Source of the DNA: Saitoella complicata NRRL Y-17804
Lineage: Eukaryota; Ascomycota; Saitoellomycetes; Saitoellales; Saitoellaceae
Assembly: GCF_001661265.1 (NCBI RefSeq)
Contig: NW_017567003.1
Coordinates: 186,001-250,000, forward strand
Length of the DNA stretch: 64,000 bases
Direction of reading: 5' to 3'
The notes under the pieces were generated by a model. That model searched no databases. It was not told where the DNA came from and worked only from the letters and a program-made list of their open reading frames with translations. The translations under genes and the position numbers were made by a program. This document shows, piece by piece, positions 41,728 through 52,895 of this stretch (within the stretch, counting starts at the first letter, position 1; each line of letters opens with the position of its first letter).

Positions 41728-42149
41728 TGCGAATTTGGATTGCTTGAGTGGGTATTTGGTTTTGCGTGATCTCCTCGCTGAGCAGTCGTTGGGTCAAAAG
41801 TTTGGCTCTGCGCCATTCTGGTCTCTAGTGCCGCGCTTGGATCCTCCGGAACTCTCCAGACGGCAGCAGTGACGTCGCGGATGGAGAGGGCTGGGATCGG
41901 AGGCTGCTGTTCATCTCGAGTTTTGGATCACATTTGCATTCTCTGTCTCTTTCCAGCTCTCCTGGCTCGCTGGTTCGTCGTCTATGACCCTCCTCGGATA
42001 ATCCCGGAGCGCATGGAAGGGAGGCAGAATTGCTCAAAACAGATCCAATCCAGCATGTCAACATCATATTACCATCATCTGTTTCTCTACTCCCTAAACT
42101 CTATAGCTATAGTACCATAGATCCCATATCAACCTATCGTTTTACCATC
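41728..42149. other. Intergenic; promoter of VDAC
   Basis: The upstream region of VDAC and 3' flank of asparagine synthetase. No gene seen. Confidence 0.6.
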
Positions 42150-44035
42150 TTACTCCTGCTTAGCTCCACCCTGGTAAGCCTGGTCATGGACCTTCTGCGC
42201 ACGACCAGACGGGTCAGAAGGAACACCCCACTCGCTCTTCGGAATCCACCTCATGACACTCTCCGCACATTGTTGTGGGAAGACGTTGTCGAACATGCAT
42301 CTGTACCAATAAGCCTCCTTGGTCTGGGGAACATCGTCCTTCCACTCGGGCTTAGGGTTGGCCAACTGCTCGTCCGTAACCATCTTCTCCGCGGTGTCCT
42401 TGAGGGCATCGATCCAGGAGTATCCAACACCATCGGAGAACTGCTCCTTCTGGCGCCACAAGATGTTGTGGGGAAGGTATGGCTTGGCTGATGGGTCATC
42501 CGAGGTGTCGAAGGCCTTACGGATGATGTACTTCTCCATACGCTCCTTGGTGAACAGCTTCTCCTTAGGATCAACGTTCATGGCGACCTCCAAGAACTGC
42601 TTGTCCAAGAAAGGCACACGAGCCTCAAGACCCCAAGCCATGGTAGATTTGTTAGCACGCAAGCAATCAGCCAAGTGCAAGTTCTTGACACGAGCGACAC
42701 ACTCCTTGTGGAACTCATCAGAGTTGGGGGCAGCGTGAAAGTAAAGGTATCCACCGAAAATCTCATCAGATCCCTCACCGGACAAGACCATCTTGACACC
42801 CTGAGCCTTGATCTTTCTTGACAGAAGGTACATGGGGGTAGAAGCACGGATGGTAGTGACATCGTAGGTCTCGAGGTGGTAGATAACATCCTGCAACGCG
42901 TCAATACCCTCCTCGACGGTGAAAGTGTGCTCGTGGTGAGCGGTACCAAGGTACTCCGCAACACCCCTTGCCGCAATCAAATCAGGAGCCCCAGGCAACC
43001 CAACAGAGAAAGAGTGAAGACGAGGCCAAGCAGCAAGCGTAGCCTCCTCATCCAAAGACGCCAAATCGGCAGTTCCATCCTTCTGCGCACCACCAACCAA
43101 ACCATCCTCGGTGAACTTGTTCTTCTGCAACTGAGCGTTCTGGACACGCTCGGTTTCCCGTGCGGCGATAGCAGCGATGAGGGAGGAGTCGAGACCACCG
43201 GACAACAACACACCGTAGGGAACCTCGGACATCAACCTCTTCCTGACCGCAGCCTCCAAGGTCTCGCGCAACAACTGGTAGTCGACGGGGGTGGAAGGGA
43301 TCTTCTCCGCATCCCACCACGAAGGCTCGAAGTAACGGCGAGTCTCCTTGGTCTCAGAGTCGTAAACATGACCAGGAGGGAACGCAATAATCTTGTCGCA
43401 AACGGGGTGCAACGCCTTCAACTCAGACGCAAAGTACGAAGTCTCCTCCGCCTTCGAGTTAAATCCCTGATACAAAGTCGTGATACCAATCGGATCCCTC
43501 GCAGCGATAACCTTGTTCTTCTTCACATCATGCAACACAAACGAAAACATCCCATCCAAGAACTTGGGCGCATCGACGCCGTGCTCGAGGTACAAGGGAA
43601 TGATCACCTCGCAGTCTGAGTGGGTCTTGAAGTCGTAGTCGGCGTATTTGGCGCGGAGGGCGCGGTGGTTGTAGATTTCGCCGTTGACGGCGAGGATGAT
43701 GGAGCCGTCGGTGTTTTGGAGGGGTTGGGCGCCGGTGTCGACACCGCAGATTGCGAGACGTTCGTGGCACATGATTGTGTCGAGCTTGGTGATGTTGCCG
43801 GACCAGTCGGGACCGCGGTGACGGAGACTGTGAAACGAATGTTAGTACACAATTCGAATCAAAGGTCCTCGGTGACAAGCGACGCCTGGGTATACGTACG
43901 ACTTCGACAACTGCAAAGCCTCAGGCTTGAAAGCCTGGATATCGCCCTGATAGCGGTGCACACAGAAAATACCCTGAACAACATCATCAATCAACCATTC
44001 CCCGACCTTCGCAGCGACAGATCACTTACACACAT
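42150..44035 (-). CDS. ASN1: Glutamine-hydrolysing asparagine synthetase
   Basis: Makes asparagine from aspartate, glutamine and ATP in the cytosol. The 585 residues come from exons 44030-44035, 43900-43973 and 42150-43827. The first coding exon is only ATG TGT. A 56-nt intron (GTAAGT...TTCAG) then leads to [11 protein letters not shown], so the N-terminal catalytic Cys2 is isolated on a 6-nt exon. The second intron is 72 nt (GTACGT...TCACAG with TACTAAC). The class II glutaminase domain has [10 protein letters not shown] and NGEIYNH. The synthetase domain has the PP-loop [15 protein letters not shown], then [17 protein letters not shown] and ARVPFLDK. Codon bias is strong. A TGACTC core lies about 116 bases upstream, fitting general amino-acid control. 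Confidence 0.97.
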
Positions 44036-44551
44036 GCTGTTGACGGCTTTTTTGCTACTGTTTGCCAGCCGTGTGTTGCTTCGGTGTTCCCCGAGGAAAA
44101 TCCCAAAAGTTTAGCGCGAAGGCGAGTGCAGCTGCTGCAGGCGGCTCCAGATGACTCCGCAGCACCGGCAGATAACCGACTTCTTTAAGGAGATAAGGAG
44201 GATGGTTCAGGCTTCTATTGGATGGGTTACACGTCGTAACATCTGTCTGTCATTTTCCGGGAAGCACGGGTGCATGGGTGTGGGTGGTGGACGTTTGATG
44301 TACCATATGTATTCCTCGTATTCCTTCTTCAAGCTCGACGGCTTTCCAGCCGGAGCAATGACTTCCCAATCATAAATCAAAATCAAAACAGAAAAGCATG
44401 CTTCAAACCTCTCCATGTCTCGTGATCCTTGCTCATGCTTGACGTTTGTATGTCTTTCCTTCACCAAAGTCTCCCTTCATGGCCATATCGTCGCCCAAAA
44501 GTTTTTCAGTCCACCTAAACTTTGCCTTCTCTGTCACCAACAACACATCCC
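44036..44551. other. Intergenic; promoter of asparagine synthetase
   Basis: No gene seen. Holds the ASN upstream region and the 3' flank of bL32m. Confidence 0.6.
44151..44157 (+). promoter_or_regulatory. Gcn4/CpcA-like ATGACTC upstream of ASN
   Basis: ATGACTC lies about 116 bases upstream of the asparagine synthetase start codon. It matches six of seven bases of the general amino-acid control element. Confidence 0.4.
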
Positions 44552-44905
44552 TTACGCAGAAGGGTCGTTGAACTCCGGAACCTTCCCCTTCCACACCTTC
44601 TTAATATCTCCATAACAAGGCGTACACAAAGTATGCGCCCTCTTCACCATCCCACACGACGGGCACCGATTAAGACCCAAGTTATCTCTCAAGTACTTTG
44701 TCGCCTGCCTCATCCTCTTCCTCGAGTGGGAAGTCTTCTTCTTGGGAGCGGCACGGAAGATGGAGTCCCAGATGCCGAGGAGGGGTGCTGGCACGGCGAT
44801 GCGGATGGATATCCGGGGAAGGAGGGAGGCGAGGCCGAGGCCAAGGCCCGTTCGGAGGGAGAGTGGTGCGGACGGTCTGAGGAGAGGCAGGGAGAGGGAG
44901 GCCAT
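44552..44905 (-). CDS. MRPL32: Mitochondrial ribosomal protein bL32m
   Basis: A 117-residue large-subunit protein of the mitochondrial ribosome. The first 50 residues (MASLSLPLLRPSAPLSLRTG...) form a presequence with Leu, Ser, Arg and no acidic residues before IWDSIF. The mature part starts around AAPKKKTSHSRKRMRQA, the conserved bL32 start. It has a zinc-binding pair, CPSCG in LNRCPSCGMVKRAH and CTPCYG. In yeast the processed bL32m is cleaved by the m-AAA protease, and the CxxC pairs fold the domain. The open frame extends upstream to 45016, but the ATG at 44905 starts the presequence best. The start lies 140 bases from the divergent CDC10 start. Confidence 0.94.
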   Translation of the reverse strand: MASLSLPLLRPSAPLSLRTGLGLGLASLLPRISIRIAVPAPLLGIWDSIFRAAPKKKTSHSRKRMRQATKYLRDNLGLNRCPSCGMVKRAHTLCTPCYGDIKKVWKGKVPEFNDPSA

Positions 44906-45045
44906 TGTGCGTCGTTTCTCGGGTGGATGCTGCTGAGCGGCGCGCTGTGGACTTTTTGGCTCGGAGGCACTAATGCGGCGTGTGCTGGGTGAGCGACTGC
45001 CAGGGAGACGGAACACGACACCAGACCCCGGAACAATTCAACACG

Positions 45046-46336
45046 ATGGCATCTGTCGCTCCTCTTTCTCCAAGGCCCGCTGGCTCCTTCTCTATTGAGA
45101 ACGAGGTAAATGCTGTTTCCTGGGAGTGTATGCGCGGTATTAACCATGTTGAACAGCAAGCACCGTCGGTTCCCTTGGGCGGCTATGTCGGTTTCCAGAC
45201 CATCACAGACCAAATCCAAAAGCGCATGCTCCAACGCGGCTTCGAATTCAACATCATGGTAGTCGGTACGCATATTCCCCCTTTTCCTACTTGCCAAGAA
45301 AGAACCTCAAAACTCACACGCTCCCTTACAGGCCAATCCGGCCTCGGCAAATCCACCTTCATCAACACCCTCTTTAACGCCTCCCTCCTTTCCTCTACCG
45401 GCCGCACCCTCCCTACAACCCCAATCCCGCAAACAACCTCCATATCCACCACAACCCACACCCTAACCGAAGGCCCCGTGCGTCTTCATCTCTCGATTAC
45501 GGATACGCCTGGGTTCGCGGACACGATCAACAATGACCGGTGTTGGGATCCGATTGTGAAGTACATCAAGGACCAGCATTCGGCGTTTTTGAGGAAGGAG
45601 TTGACGGCGCAGAGGGAGAGTCGGATCAGGGATACGAGGTCCGTACTCATAGATACAAACACATCGTGTAAATGCTAATAAGTGCGAACAGGATTCATTG
45701 TTGTTTGTATTTCGTGAAGCCGAGGGGTGGAAGAGGCTTGAGCGAGCTCGACGTGATGGTCCTCAAAAAGTTAGCGGACGTGGTCAACGTCGTCCCCGTC
45801 ATCGCCAAATCCGACTCCCTCACCCTCGAAGAACGCGCAGAAGTCAAAGAACTGGTGTGGAAATTGCAATCGCATCCTCTTCTGAGTCTGCTAACGAAAA
45901 TTCTGCCATACAGATCCGCTCAGACTTCCAGAAATACGGTATCAACCTCTACCCATACTCAGCACCCTTCATGACCGACGACGACTCGGCCATCAACCAC
46001 CAAATCCACTCCCTAATCCCATTCTGCGTAATCGGCGCCTCATCCTCCTTCCCGCACCCCTCCCACCCACAAAAACTCATCCGTGGTCGCCGTACGCGGT
46101 GGGGCGTCATCGATGTCGAGGATGAGAGGCATTGCGAGTTTGTGTATTTGAGGAATTTCTTGATGGTTACGCATTTGTATGATTTGATTGATACTACGAG
46201 GGAGGTGCACTATGAGGGGTTCAGGGCGAAGCAGTTGTTGGCGTTGAAGGAGAGTAGTGCTGGGGGTAATGCTGGGCAGGGCCAGCAGCAGCAGCCGGGG
46301 AGGCCGTCGAGTAGGCAGGCTTTGGGTGGGTACTAA
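45046..46336 (+). CDS. CDC10: Septin, CDC10 type
   Basis: A GTP-binding cytoskeletal protein of septin filaments. Five exons: 45046-45105, 45157-45265, 45332-45638, 45692-45854 and 45914-46336. Introns are 51, 66, 53 and 59 nt. The first keeps frame and so hides inside an open frame. The product is 353 residues: MASVAPLSPRPAGSFSIENE joined to QAPSVPLGGYVGFQTITDQI. Then come G1 GQSGLGKST, G3 DTPGFAD, WDPIVKYIKDQHSAFLRKEL, the septin-unique LYFVKPRGGRGLSELD and G4 AKSD. It ends in DLIDTTREVHYEGFRAKQLL and a Gln/Gly/Ser tail without coiled coil. Absence of the C-terminal coiled coil is the mark of Cdc10-group septins. It converges on the KHDC4-like gene. Confidence 0.95.
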
Positions 46337-46492
46337 ATTGAGATCTAGAGAGCAGACGTACGCGTGTTTGGGATGGGAGTCAATCTTTTTTCCGTTCAAG
46401 GTTGTTATAGCTATATAGCTTTCACTTTTGTTTTTACCGTTGTTATACCAAATGCCAAGCTGGTTCTTCGCAAGTACATCTACCTCGTCCAC

Positions 46493-48282
46493 TTACAACC
46501 CCGGCGGAGGCGGCACAGCACCGTAGCTGCCCGTACCAGGTGCCGCACCCGGAGGCGGTGGAGGAGGCTGCGAATCCGTACCGGGAGCAGGGGGAGCACC
46601 AGGAGCACCACCTGGAGCAGGAGGCTGAGGACTGGCAGCAGCGGCCTGCTGTTGGTAGTAAGCAGCATAAGCAGCGGCATAATCCTGACCTGCCCCAGCA
46701 CCCGTCGCAGCACCAGCAGTGGCACCTTCAGCACCAGGAGCACCGCCTGCCGCGGCTTGTTGCTGAGCAGCAGCGTAGTATTGGTAATAGTACGCCATAT
46801 ACGCCTGGTAGCCTCCATACGCAGCATACGGGTCCTGCCCATTAGCATACGCTGCATACGGATCCGCAGCACCACTTGCACCCCCAGCGGCCGCACTCGG
46901 CGCCGGCGAAGCCGAGCTCGCACCGGGTGTTCCATACCCCTGGCTCTGGCTCTGGCCCTGGCTGTGTTGACGGTTATAATCCCGTCCACCTCCATGACCA
47001 CGGTCATTATACTGCTGACGAGGCTGGAGTTTGTGCTGTTCGTACGCATCCTTCACAGTTTTGAGGAGGTCCTCGCACATCTCTTTTGCGCGTTGGACGC
47101 CTTGTGCGTCCGGGCCGGTGATGTGGAGGAACATGGGTTCGTCGGCTTCGCGGCCGATGGCTTGTTCGATGAAGCCGGAGCCTTGACCTTTGATTTGAAC
47201 GCGCATGCGGGTTTCGCCTTGGATGTGTTTGACGTAGGCACCCTGTGACAATGTTAGCAAAGAATCAATGAAGCTTTTCCGACGATGTCACCTGTGGACC
47301 CACGACCTGTGCGCGGACATTGAATCCGGGCATAGACTCCATACCGATGTACACCTTCTCCTCCGGCCATTTGCGCTAAATCGTGTCAGCCAAACTCATG
47401 ACAGGGAACAGAGATGATCACTCACCCTTCCAAACTCGTCCCGCTCAACTCCGGGCTCATCCGGTCTCGGCCCAAAGCGTCTCAAACGTCTCTCGTCGAT
47501 AAGACTCGGGAGCTCCGTGTTCATCAACTGGTTCACCTCCTCAATCGCCTGCTCAAGTCCTTCACGGGTTCGGCTGGTAATATGGAGGTAAAGCGGCGGG
47601 TCGCGTTCGGTCGCCATCGATTTATCGGGATAGTACTTTCCACGGGTGGTGACATCTGTAACACGAGAAAAAATCATGCGTAAGCTGCCATTCTCGTCAA
47701 TAAAAAGCGTCGGGTGATTCTCGTACCGGCTCCGGTCTTTTGTTTAATCTGTAAGAAGAAGAGAAAAGGTCAGCGAGTCACGACACCAACAGGGTGATCA
47801 AGTGCTAAATTGAGCATCAGCATCAATATTCTGAGCCTAGTTCAAGATAGCAAGTCTTGTCAGTAGTCCAAGTATTACCTCTGATTGTGTGGATCCTTTG
47901 GTAAGGAGGTAGCGGTTCCTCAAGTCATTGATTTCGATGTCCTTGATATAGTCGTCGTCTTGCACATAGATGTCCTTGGGTCTCTCCGCGGCGGGCTTCT
48001 TCTCTTCACCCGCAGCAGCGTCAGCAGATTTGGAAGCCTCGGGAGCCTTAGCAGCAAGCATGGCGTTGATTCTGGCAGCTGTGGAAACAACGTCAGCAGA
48101 GCACGATGAAGATCACGTAGAATATCCCCACCTGCAGCGGCAGCCTTCGCAGCAGCATCCTCCTTGTTGCCATTGGGTGTTTCGCTCCGGCGGCCCTCAG
48201 GAGTGTCTGGCTTTCTGATCTTGGTAAATGTAGACTGAACGTCGACTGGATCGTCGAGCTTCCTCTTGCGATCGTCAGACAT
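46493..48282 (-). CDS. KH-domain RNA-binding protein, KHDC4/BLOM7-like
   Basis: A 478-residue protein from six exons: 48132-48282, 47879-48078, 47727-47748, 47426-47655, 47292-47375 and 46493-47242. The introns are 53, 130, 71, 50 and 49 nt. The third exon is only 22 nt and codes IKQKTGA. The first KH domain covers DIEINDLRNRYLLTKGSTQS, EIKQKTGADVTTRGKYYPD and LYLHITSRTREGLEQAI, the block typical of KHDC4 (KIAA0907). The second covers VYIGMESMPGFNVRAQVVGP, QGAYVKHIQGETRMRVQIKG and MFLHITGPDAQGVQRAKEM. The last 190 residues are Ala/Gly/Tyr/Pro/Gln-rich, ending in a polyproline stretch PPPPPPGAA. Human KHDC4 takes part in splice-site selection. The fungal role is inferred as splicing-linked. 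The start lies 321 bases from divergent ILV6. Confidence 0.9.
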
Positions 48283-48603
48283 GGTCGTCGTTTTGAAATT
48301 GTCGAGAAAGTGCTACCGGTACGTCGACGTTACTGGGATGAGCATTGCATGCTGAAGACGGCATAAGCCAGGGTCCACCCAGACGTTGTCATACACAGAG
48401 GGGATGATCCGTCGGTCTCTTTGCTTCTTTGATTTAAAAAATACTATCTGCGACGTCAGATCATACTCTCCGGGACCTCTTCACTACTCCGTGCGACTCG
48501 TCCGAATTTCGGCAAGGGTCGGCAGCTCCACACAGTAAATACGCCCAGCACCTCCAAAAACTCCGGAACACCGTCGCTCCTTACCCAGCGAACCCGGACG
48601 ACA
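48283..48603. other. Divergent promoter between KHDC4-like gene and ILV6
   Basis: Contains no gene. I looked for a TGACTC core here and found none, only a CGACTC and a GACGTCAGA half-CRE. Confidence 0.6.
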
Positions 48604-49651
48604 ATGAACTCCAGATCAGCACTCCTGTTCGGCCAGGCTATGCGTGCCTCGGTTCGTCTCCCCTTCTCCCCTCCGCCGTGGGGATTCCTTCTCTCCAGAT
48701 CACACAGCTAACCTCCATGACTTTGTCCAGGCCAAGTGTACCACCCCGATTGTCCAGCAGGTTCGTCACAACTCCCGTGACGCAACCTCCGCAATCGCCT
48801 ACAAAGCCCTCCACCGCCGTTCCCGCCCCCCACCCCTCCCCAAGATCGATCCCCCCTCATGGTCCCCCTCCGAGGCCGTAACCAACATCGTCCACCTCTA
48901 CGGCCAAGTCCCCATCGACGTAACCCGTCCCCAACGCCACATCCTCAACTGTCTCGTCCAGAACGAGCCAGGAGTATTGAGCCGTGTGTCGGGTATTTTG
49001 GCTGCTAGAGGTTTCAATATCGACTCCCTCGTGGTTTGTAACACCGAGGTTGCGGATTTATCTCGTATGACCATCGTTCTTCGCGGAAAAGACGCCGTTG
49101 TCGAGCAAGCCCGTCGTCAACTCGAGGACTTGGTCCCCGTGTGGGCAGTGTTGGACTACACCCGCGCCGCAATCGTCGAGCGCGAGCTCCTCCTTGCAAA
49201 GGTCTCGATCTTGGGTCCTGAGCACTTCCACGAACTCTTGGCCCACCACCAGGAGATGTACGAAGAAGCCCTCTCTGCAGGCGAATTCGAAGCAACCGAA
49301 GACGGTAGCGAGAGTGGAAAGTACAACGAGTACCACCCCGCCTCCCTCGCTCCCTCCCAGGCTCTTCGACAAAAGCACGAGCATCTCCAAGCTATCACCA
49401 CCCTCGCCAACCAATTCGGCGGAAAGGTCGTCGATATCTCAAACGACTCCTGTATCGTCGAGCTCTGTGCCAAACCCACCCGTCTTGACGCCTTCATGAA
49501 GCTCATGTCCCCCTTCGGTATCTTGGAGTCTGCGCGTAGTGGAATGATGGCCTTGCCGAGGACGAGTATGGTTAGCGTTGATGAGGCGAACAAAGAGAAG
49601 GCGGAGCAGGTCAATGATGTTGTTGATGCGTCCATGTTGCCGCCTGGATAA
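48604..49651 (+). CDS. ILV6: Acetolactate synthase regulatory subunit
   Basis: The regulatory partner of the Ilv2 catalytic subunit in mitochondrial branched-chain amino-acid synthesis. It confers valine feedback. Exon 1 at 48604-48651 codes MNSRSALLFGQAMRAS, followed by a 79-nt intron (GTTCGT...GTCCAG, branch GCTAAC) and exon 2 at 48731-49651. The product is 322 residues. The N-terminus is an Arg/Ser presequence. The ACT domain begins at about residue 90 with RHILNCLVQNEPGVLSRVSG and continues ILAARGFNIDSLVVCNTE, LSRMTIVLRGKD and QLEDLVPVWAVLDYT. A fungal-specific insertion with EATEDGSESGKYNEYHP follows. The C-terminal domain has VVDISNDSCIVELCAKPTRL and ends SMLPPG. Length compares well with yeast Ilv6 (309). 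Confidence 0.96.
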
Positions 49652-49889
49652 GCATTAGGTGAAGGACGAAAAGTTGGGTTTGGGCGTTATCTGGATTATC
49701 TTGTACACTTTCGTAGCTTGAAAAAACGATATCTATTCTATGTCTCTTTGTTCAAATTCCTCCCCTAGTGCATGCCGGTATATATCCTGGGTATATGTAT
49801 CTCCATCTCGCCACCCTTTCCACGACATTGCAATGTTCAACCCGGGTTGTCCTCCATGAACTCGCCCCGACCCGAACGCGGTCATCGCA

Positions 49890-50324
49890 TCAATTCCTCA
49901 CGGTATAAGGCTCAACCGCCGACCTAACCCTCGGCACAACCCCCTGCAACGCACCCCTCGACACCTCAACCCCAACCCTCAACCGATTCGACGTCAAAAA
50001 CAACCCTTCAAGCGTCTACTCCCATACAATTAGCCCTTTACTCCTCTAACCATTATGAGTGCTCACCTTCTGAGTCTGCACCATCTTTTGCTCGTTCGCG
50101 GCAAGTGCTGAATGCAGTTTCCGCAGATCGAGTTTCGTGGAGGGGGTGGAGTCGAAGCTTATGGGGTTGGGGTGGGCGTGGGCGTGGGAGGATGCCTATA
50201 CGTGAGCGTAGTTAGCAACGATGCAACCTGGTCGCAACACCTTCGGTCCACGTACTGTGAGGATGGAGGATAAGGAAGACAAGGGTGGTGACAGCTTGGT
50301 GTTCGCAGCCGTTGCGGGGGCCAT
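49890..50324 (-). CDS. Small three-exon gene of unknown function
   Basis: A 107-residue protein reconstructed from exons 50256-50324, 50067-50195 and 49890-50015. Introns are 60 nt (GTACGT...GTATAG) and 51 nt (GTGAGC...GAGTAG, with GCTAATT branch). All junctions fall between codons and no exon contains a stop. The reading is MAPATAANTKLSPPLSSLSS, ASSHAHAHPNPISFDSTPST, then a helical segment KLDLRKLHSALAANEQKMVQ, TQKTLEGLFLTSNRLRVGVE and PRVRSAVEPYTVRN. The helix has a heptad look, so it may be a small subunit of a coiled-coil complex (BLOC, kinetochore or similar), but no family is recognised. It converges on ILV6, 238 bases from its stop. The evidence is splice-site and frame consistency only. 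Confidence 0.6.
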
Positions 50325-51355
50325 TTGTGGTGTCTATGCGTCAGTTGTACTGCGACTGAACCTGGTGAAAGCTTTCTGGTGAGAGACGATGTGGATTGTT
50401 GATGCTGATGTTCGGATGGGCTTGGGTGAGTGTTTGTTGCGGGTGTATGCGTACTGCATACAGTCGACGTACGTGGGATGTTATCGATAAGGCGAACTCT
50501 CTGGCTGCACATTCACACGAACATAATCAAGACTGACTGGGTCTGTATGTTTGATTTCGATGTTGCTTTCAAGGGTCATAGTGCGTCTACGTTACCCATT
50601 GATCTTGACCAGCTTTGACCGTGGGGTGTATGCGTGGAGACTTACACCTCGAGCACTTCAGTGTAACGGCAAACCAGAGTATCAGGGGAAGGGAGAACTG
50701 AGACGATGTGATATCGTAACGAATATTAGAGTTACTGCTACTGAGCAACTGCAAGGCGGATCGCCCATCGGCATTCATGCGAATGTACGCCCGCACCCTC
50801 GGGCCATGATACTCGATCAACATCACCATCACGGCATATATGCACACAGCACAATCTCCCCCCCCATCTAAGCCCTTGTGCATTGGAAATTACAGAAACA
50901 TCTTAACCGTCCCTTAACCGTCCCTCTTCGCTCTTCCACACTCCCGGTTCGCCCTATGCATGTCTCGCCTGCAAGGCTCTGCAGCTGCATGCACACCCAG
51001 CGAAATGAAATGTGGCCCGAGCGCAAAAGTCGGCATCCATCGGAAATTAGCAGTGGGATGGGGCGTGAACGGTTGGTCGAGAAAGATTGGAACCGGCTTT
51101 GAGGTGCAGTAGGTGAGCTCGAGCGTGCTAGATCCGATGTTGGCTTGGCCGGACGAGGGAGATGGGAGGCCATGAGAGGTATAAGAGCTGGAGGGATCCC
51201 GCCGCATGGAGAGTGCCGTTGAGAAATCCAACACAAACTTCAGTCAGTCCTTACCTTTTGGTTCACACACTCTCTTTCCGATACCTCGAGGTCGCAACGA
51301 CAACTACACGCTCTCTTAACGGACAATATCCCTATACACGACACATATACAAACG
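50325..51355. other. Long intergenic/promoter region
   Basis: About 1 kb between the small gene and the DPBB gene. Open frames here lack motifs. A TATAAG lies near 51178, about 180 bases upstream of the DPBB gene start. Nothing else recognisable. Confidence 0.55.
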
Positions 51356-52403
51356 ATGCTCGGATACCTTTCTGTCGCTCTATTGGCCGCTGCCTCCACA
51401 GCCACCGCCTCCCTCTCCGGTTCCCAAACCGTAACCGAACACGACTACCCCTCCTACTCGGACCGTCAACAACCCCCCCTACTGCGGCCTCACCTACACC
51501 TACACCTCTTTCAACCTCAACTACGTCACCGCCGTTCAATCCATCGACGCCTCCACCTGTGGCTCTTGCCTCAAAGTCTGTGGTTCGACCGGTTGTCGAT
51601 ACTTTTTGGCTATCGATAAGGGTGGACGTGGGTTGGATGTCAGCACGGGTGGGGCGACCGAGGTGTTTGGGCAGAATATGGATCCGGCGCCGGCGAGGTG
51701 GGAGGTTGTTGATGGGGGTTTCTGTGAGTTTGTGTGGAGTGGGGTTACGGGGTATGATGTGAGGGCGAATGCGGATGGGATGAGTTCTGCGGCTACTTCG
51801 ACGGTGGAGCCGGTGACGGCTGAAGCTGCTGCCACTGCTGAGGCTGCCACCATCACTGCTGCTGCTGTCGCTGCCGACACGACCTCTTCGTCTACATCTA
51901 CCTCTTCCTCCGAGACCATCACCTCCACCACCTCCTCTTCCTCCGAGACCACCGCCTCCACCGCCTCCTCTTCCTCCAACACCACCCTCTCCCCCGTGAT
52001 CCTGTACTCCAACACCACCCTCTCCTCCTCCGCTTCCTCCATCGTCGCCCCCTGGTCCAACACAACCCTCACCACCGCTGTTCCCACGGTCGCTGCCGCC
52101 GTCGCAGCTGGTAACACCAAGTACGTCGCCTCCACCTCAACCTCGACCGTGACTGTTACACTCTGGGATCTTCCCTCCACCACCTCCTCCGACTCTTATG
52201 TCGAGGGTGCTGAGGCGGTGACGAGGACTGTGTATACCACTGTTTGGCACACCGCCGAGGCTACGACTGAGACGCAGACCGTGGAGGTGACGGAGACCGA
52301 GTCGAGGACGCATGCGAGGCAGTTTGCTACTGCTGCGGCGTACTGGAACGGTACATTGACTGCTGCCAGCAATGGGACTGTTGTGAATGGTATTCAGTAC
52401 TAA
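51356..52403 (+). CDS. Secreted DPBB (barwin/expansin-like) protein, reading frame interrupted
   Basis: The ATG at 51356 begins a clear signal peptide (MLGYLSVALLAAASTATASL) and SGSQTVTEHDYPSYSDRQQP. The rest of the protein runs in another frame: YCGLTYTYTSFNLNYVTAVQ, SIDASTCGSCLKVC and a core of VSTGGATEVFG to FCEFVWSG. It is a double-psi beta barrel with paired cysteines. A Ser/Thr/Ala-rich tail of about 200 residues ends ASNGTVVNGIQY. The frames meet at a run of seven C at 51473-51479. No AG lies in the region that could serve as an intron end. So either one extra base is present (mutation or sequence error) or the product is truncated. Such proteins are cell-wall or extracellular, and substrates are unknown. 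The low-complexity tail looks O-glycosylated. There is no GPI signal. Confidence 0.72.
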
Positions 52404-52895
52404 GGTCTTTTGATATACGACTTCTTTCATCAACAACACAAGTCACAAAAAACAAGAAAAACATGGAAGGATTGGGGTGTGATAAACTTGGATTATGGGG
52501 ACACGGACAATGAACGGCGGCGCTACGATACAACTCTGGACTTTTCTTCTTTCAAAGGACCTTCTTACGGGGTTTTCTACATGGATACACGAGCCTCTCG
52601 GATCCGTACACGACTATAGATATGATCTGACCATGGTGACAGATCTAGATATTCGCTTCTTTCTGTACCAAATTTGAGACTTTTTTGCTTATATGCCTCG
52701 GACATTGATATTTTATGCTCATGAATATTAAGACCAGTGATTTGTTTTGTAGGCCTTCCTTGAGCCATAGTCTTGTGAGCTGTAGCTATATAATGCCAGT
52801 AAACGAAAGGAAAAGGAAAAGAAAAAAACGAAGTTAAACCCGGATACCCCCAAACTCCCAAAGAAACAAAAAAGGTCACACCTGTATACGTCCCT
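52404..52895. other. Intergenic between convergent genes
   Basis: The 3' flanks of the DPBB and CK2 beta genes. AT-rich, with purine runs near 52807-52832. No gene seen. Confidence 0.6.

Noticed and set aside
42876-43619. A 247-codon plus-strand frame inside asparagine synthetase
   Set aside because: A shadow of a conserved gene on the minus strand.
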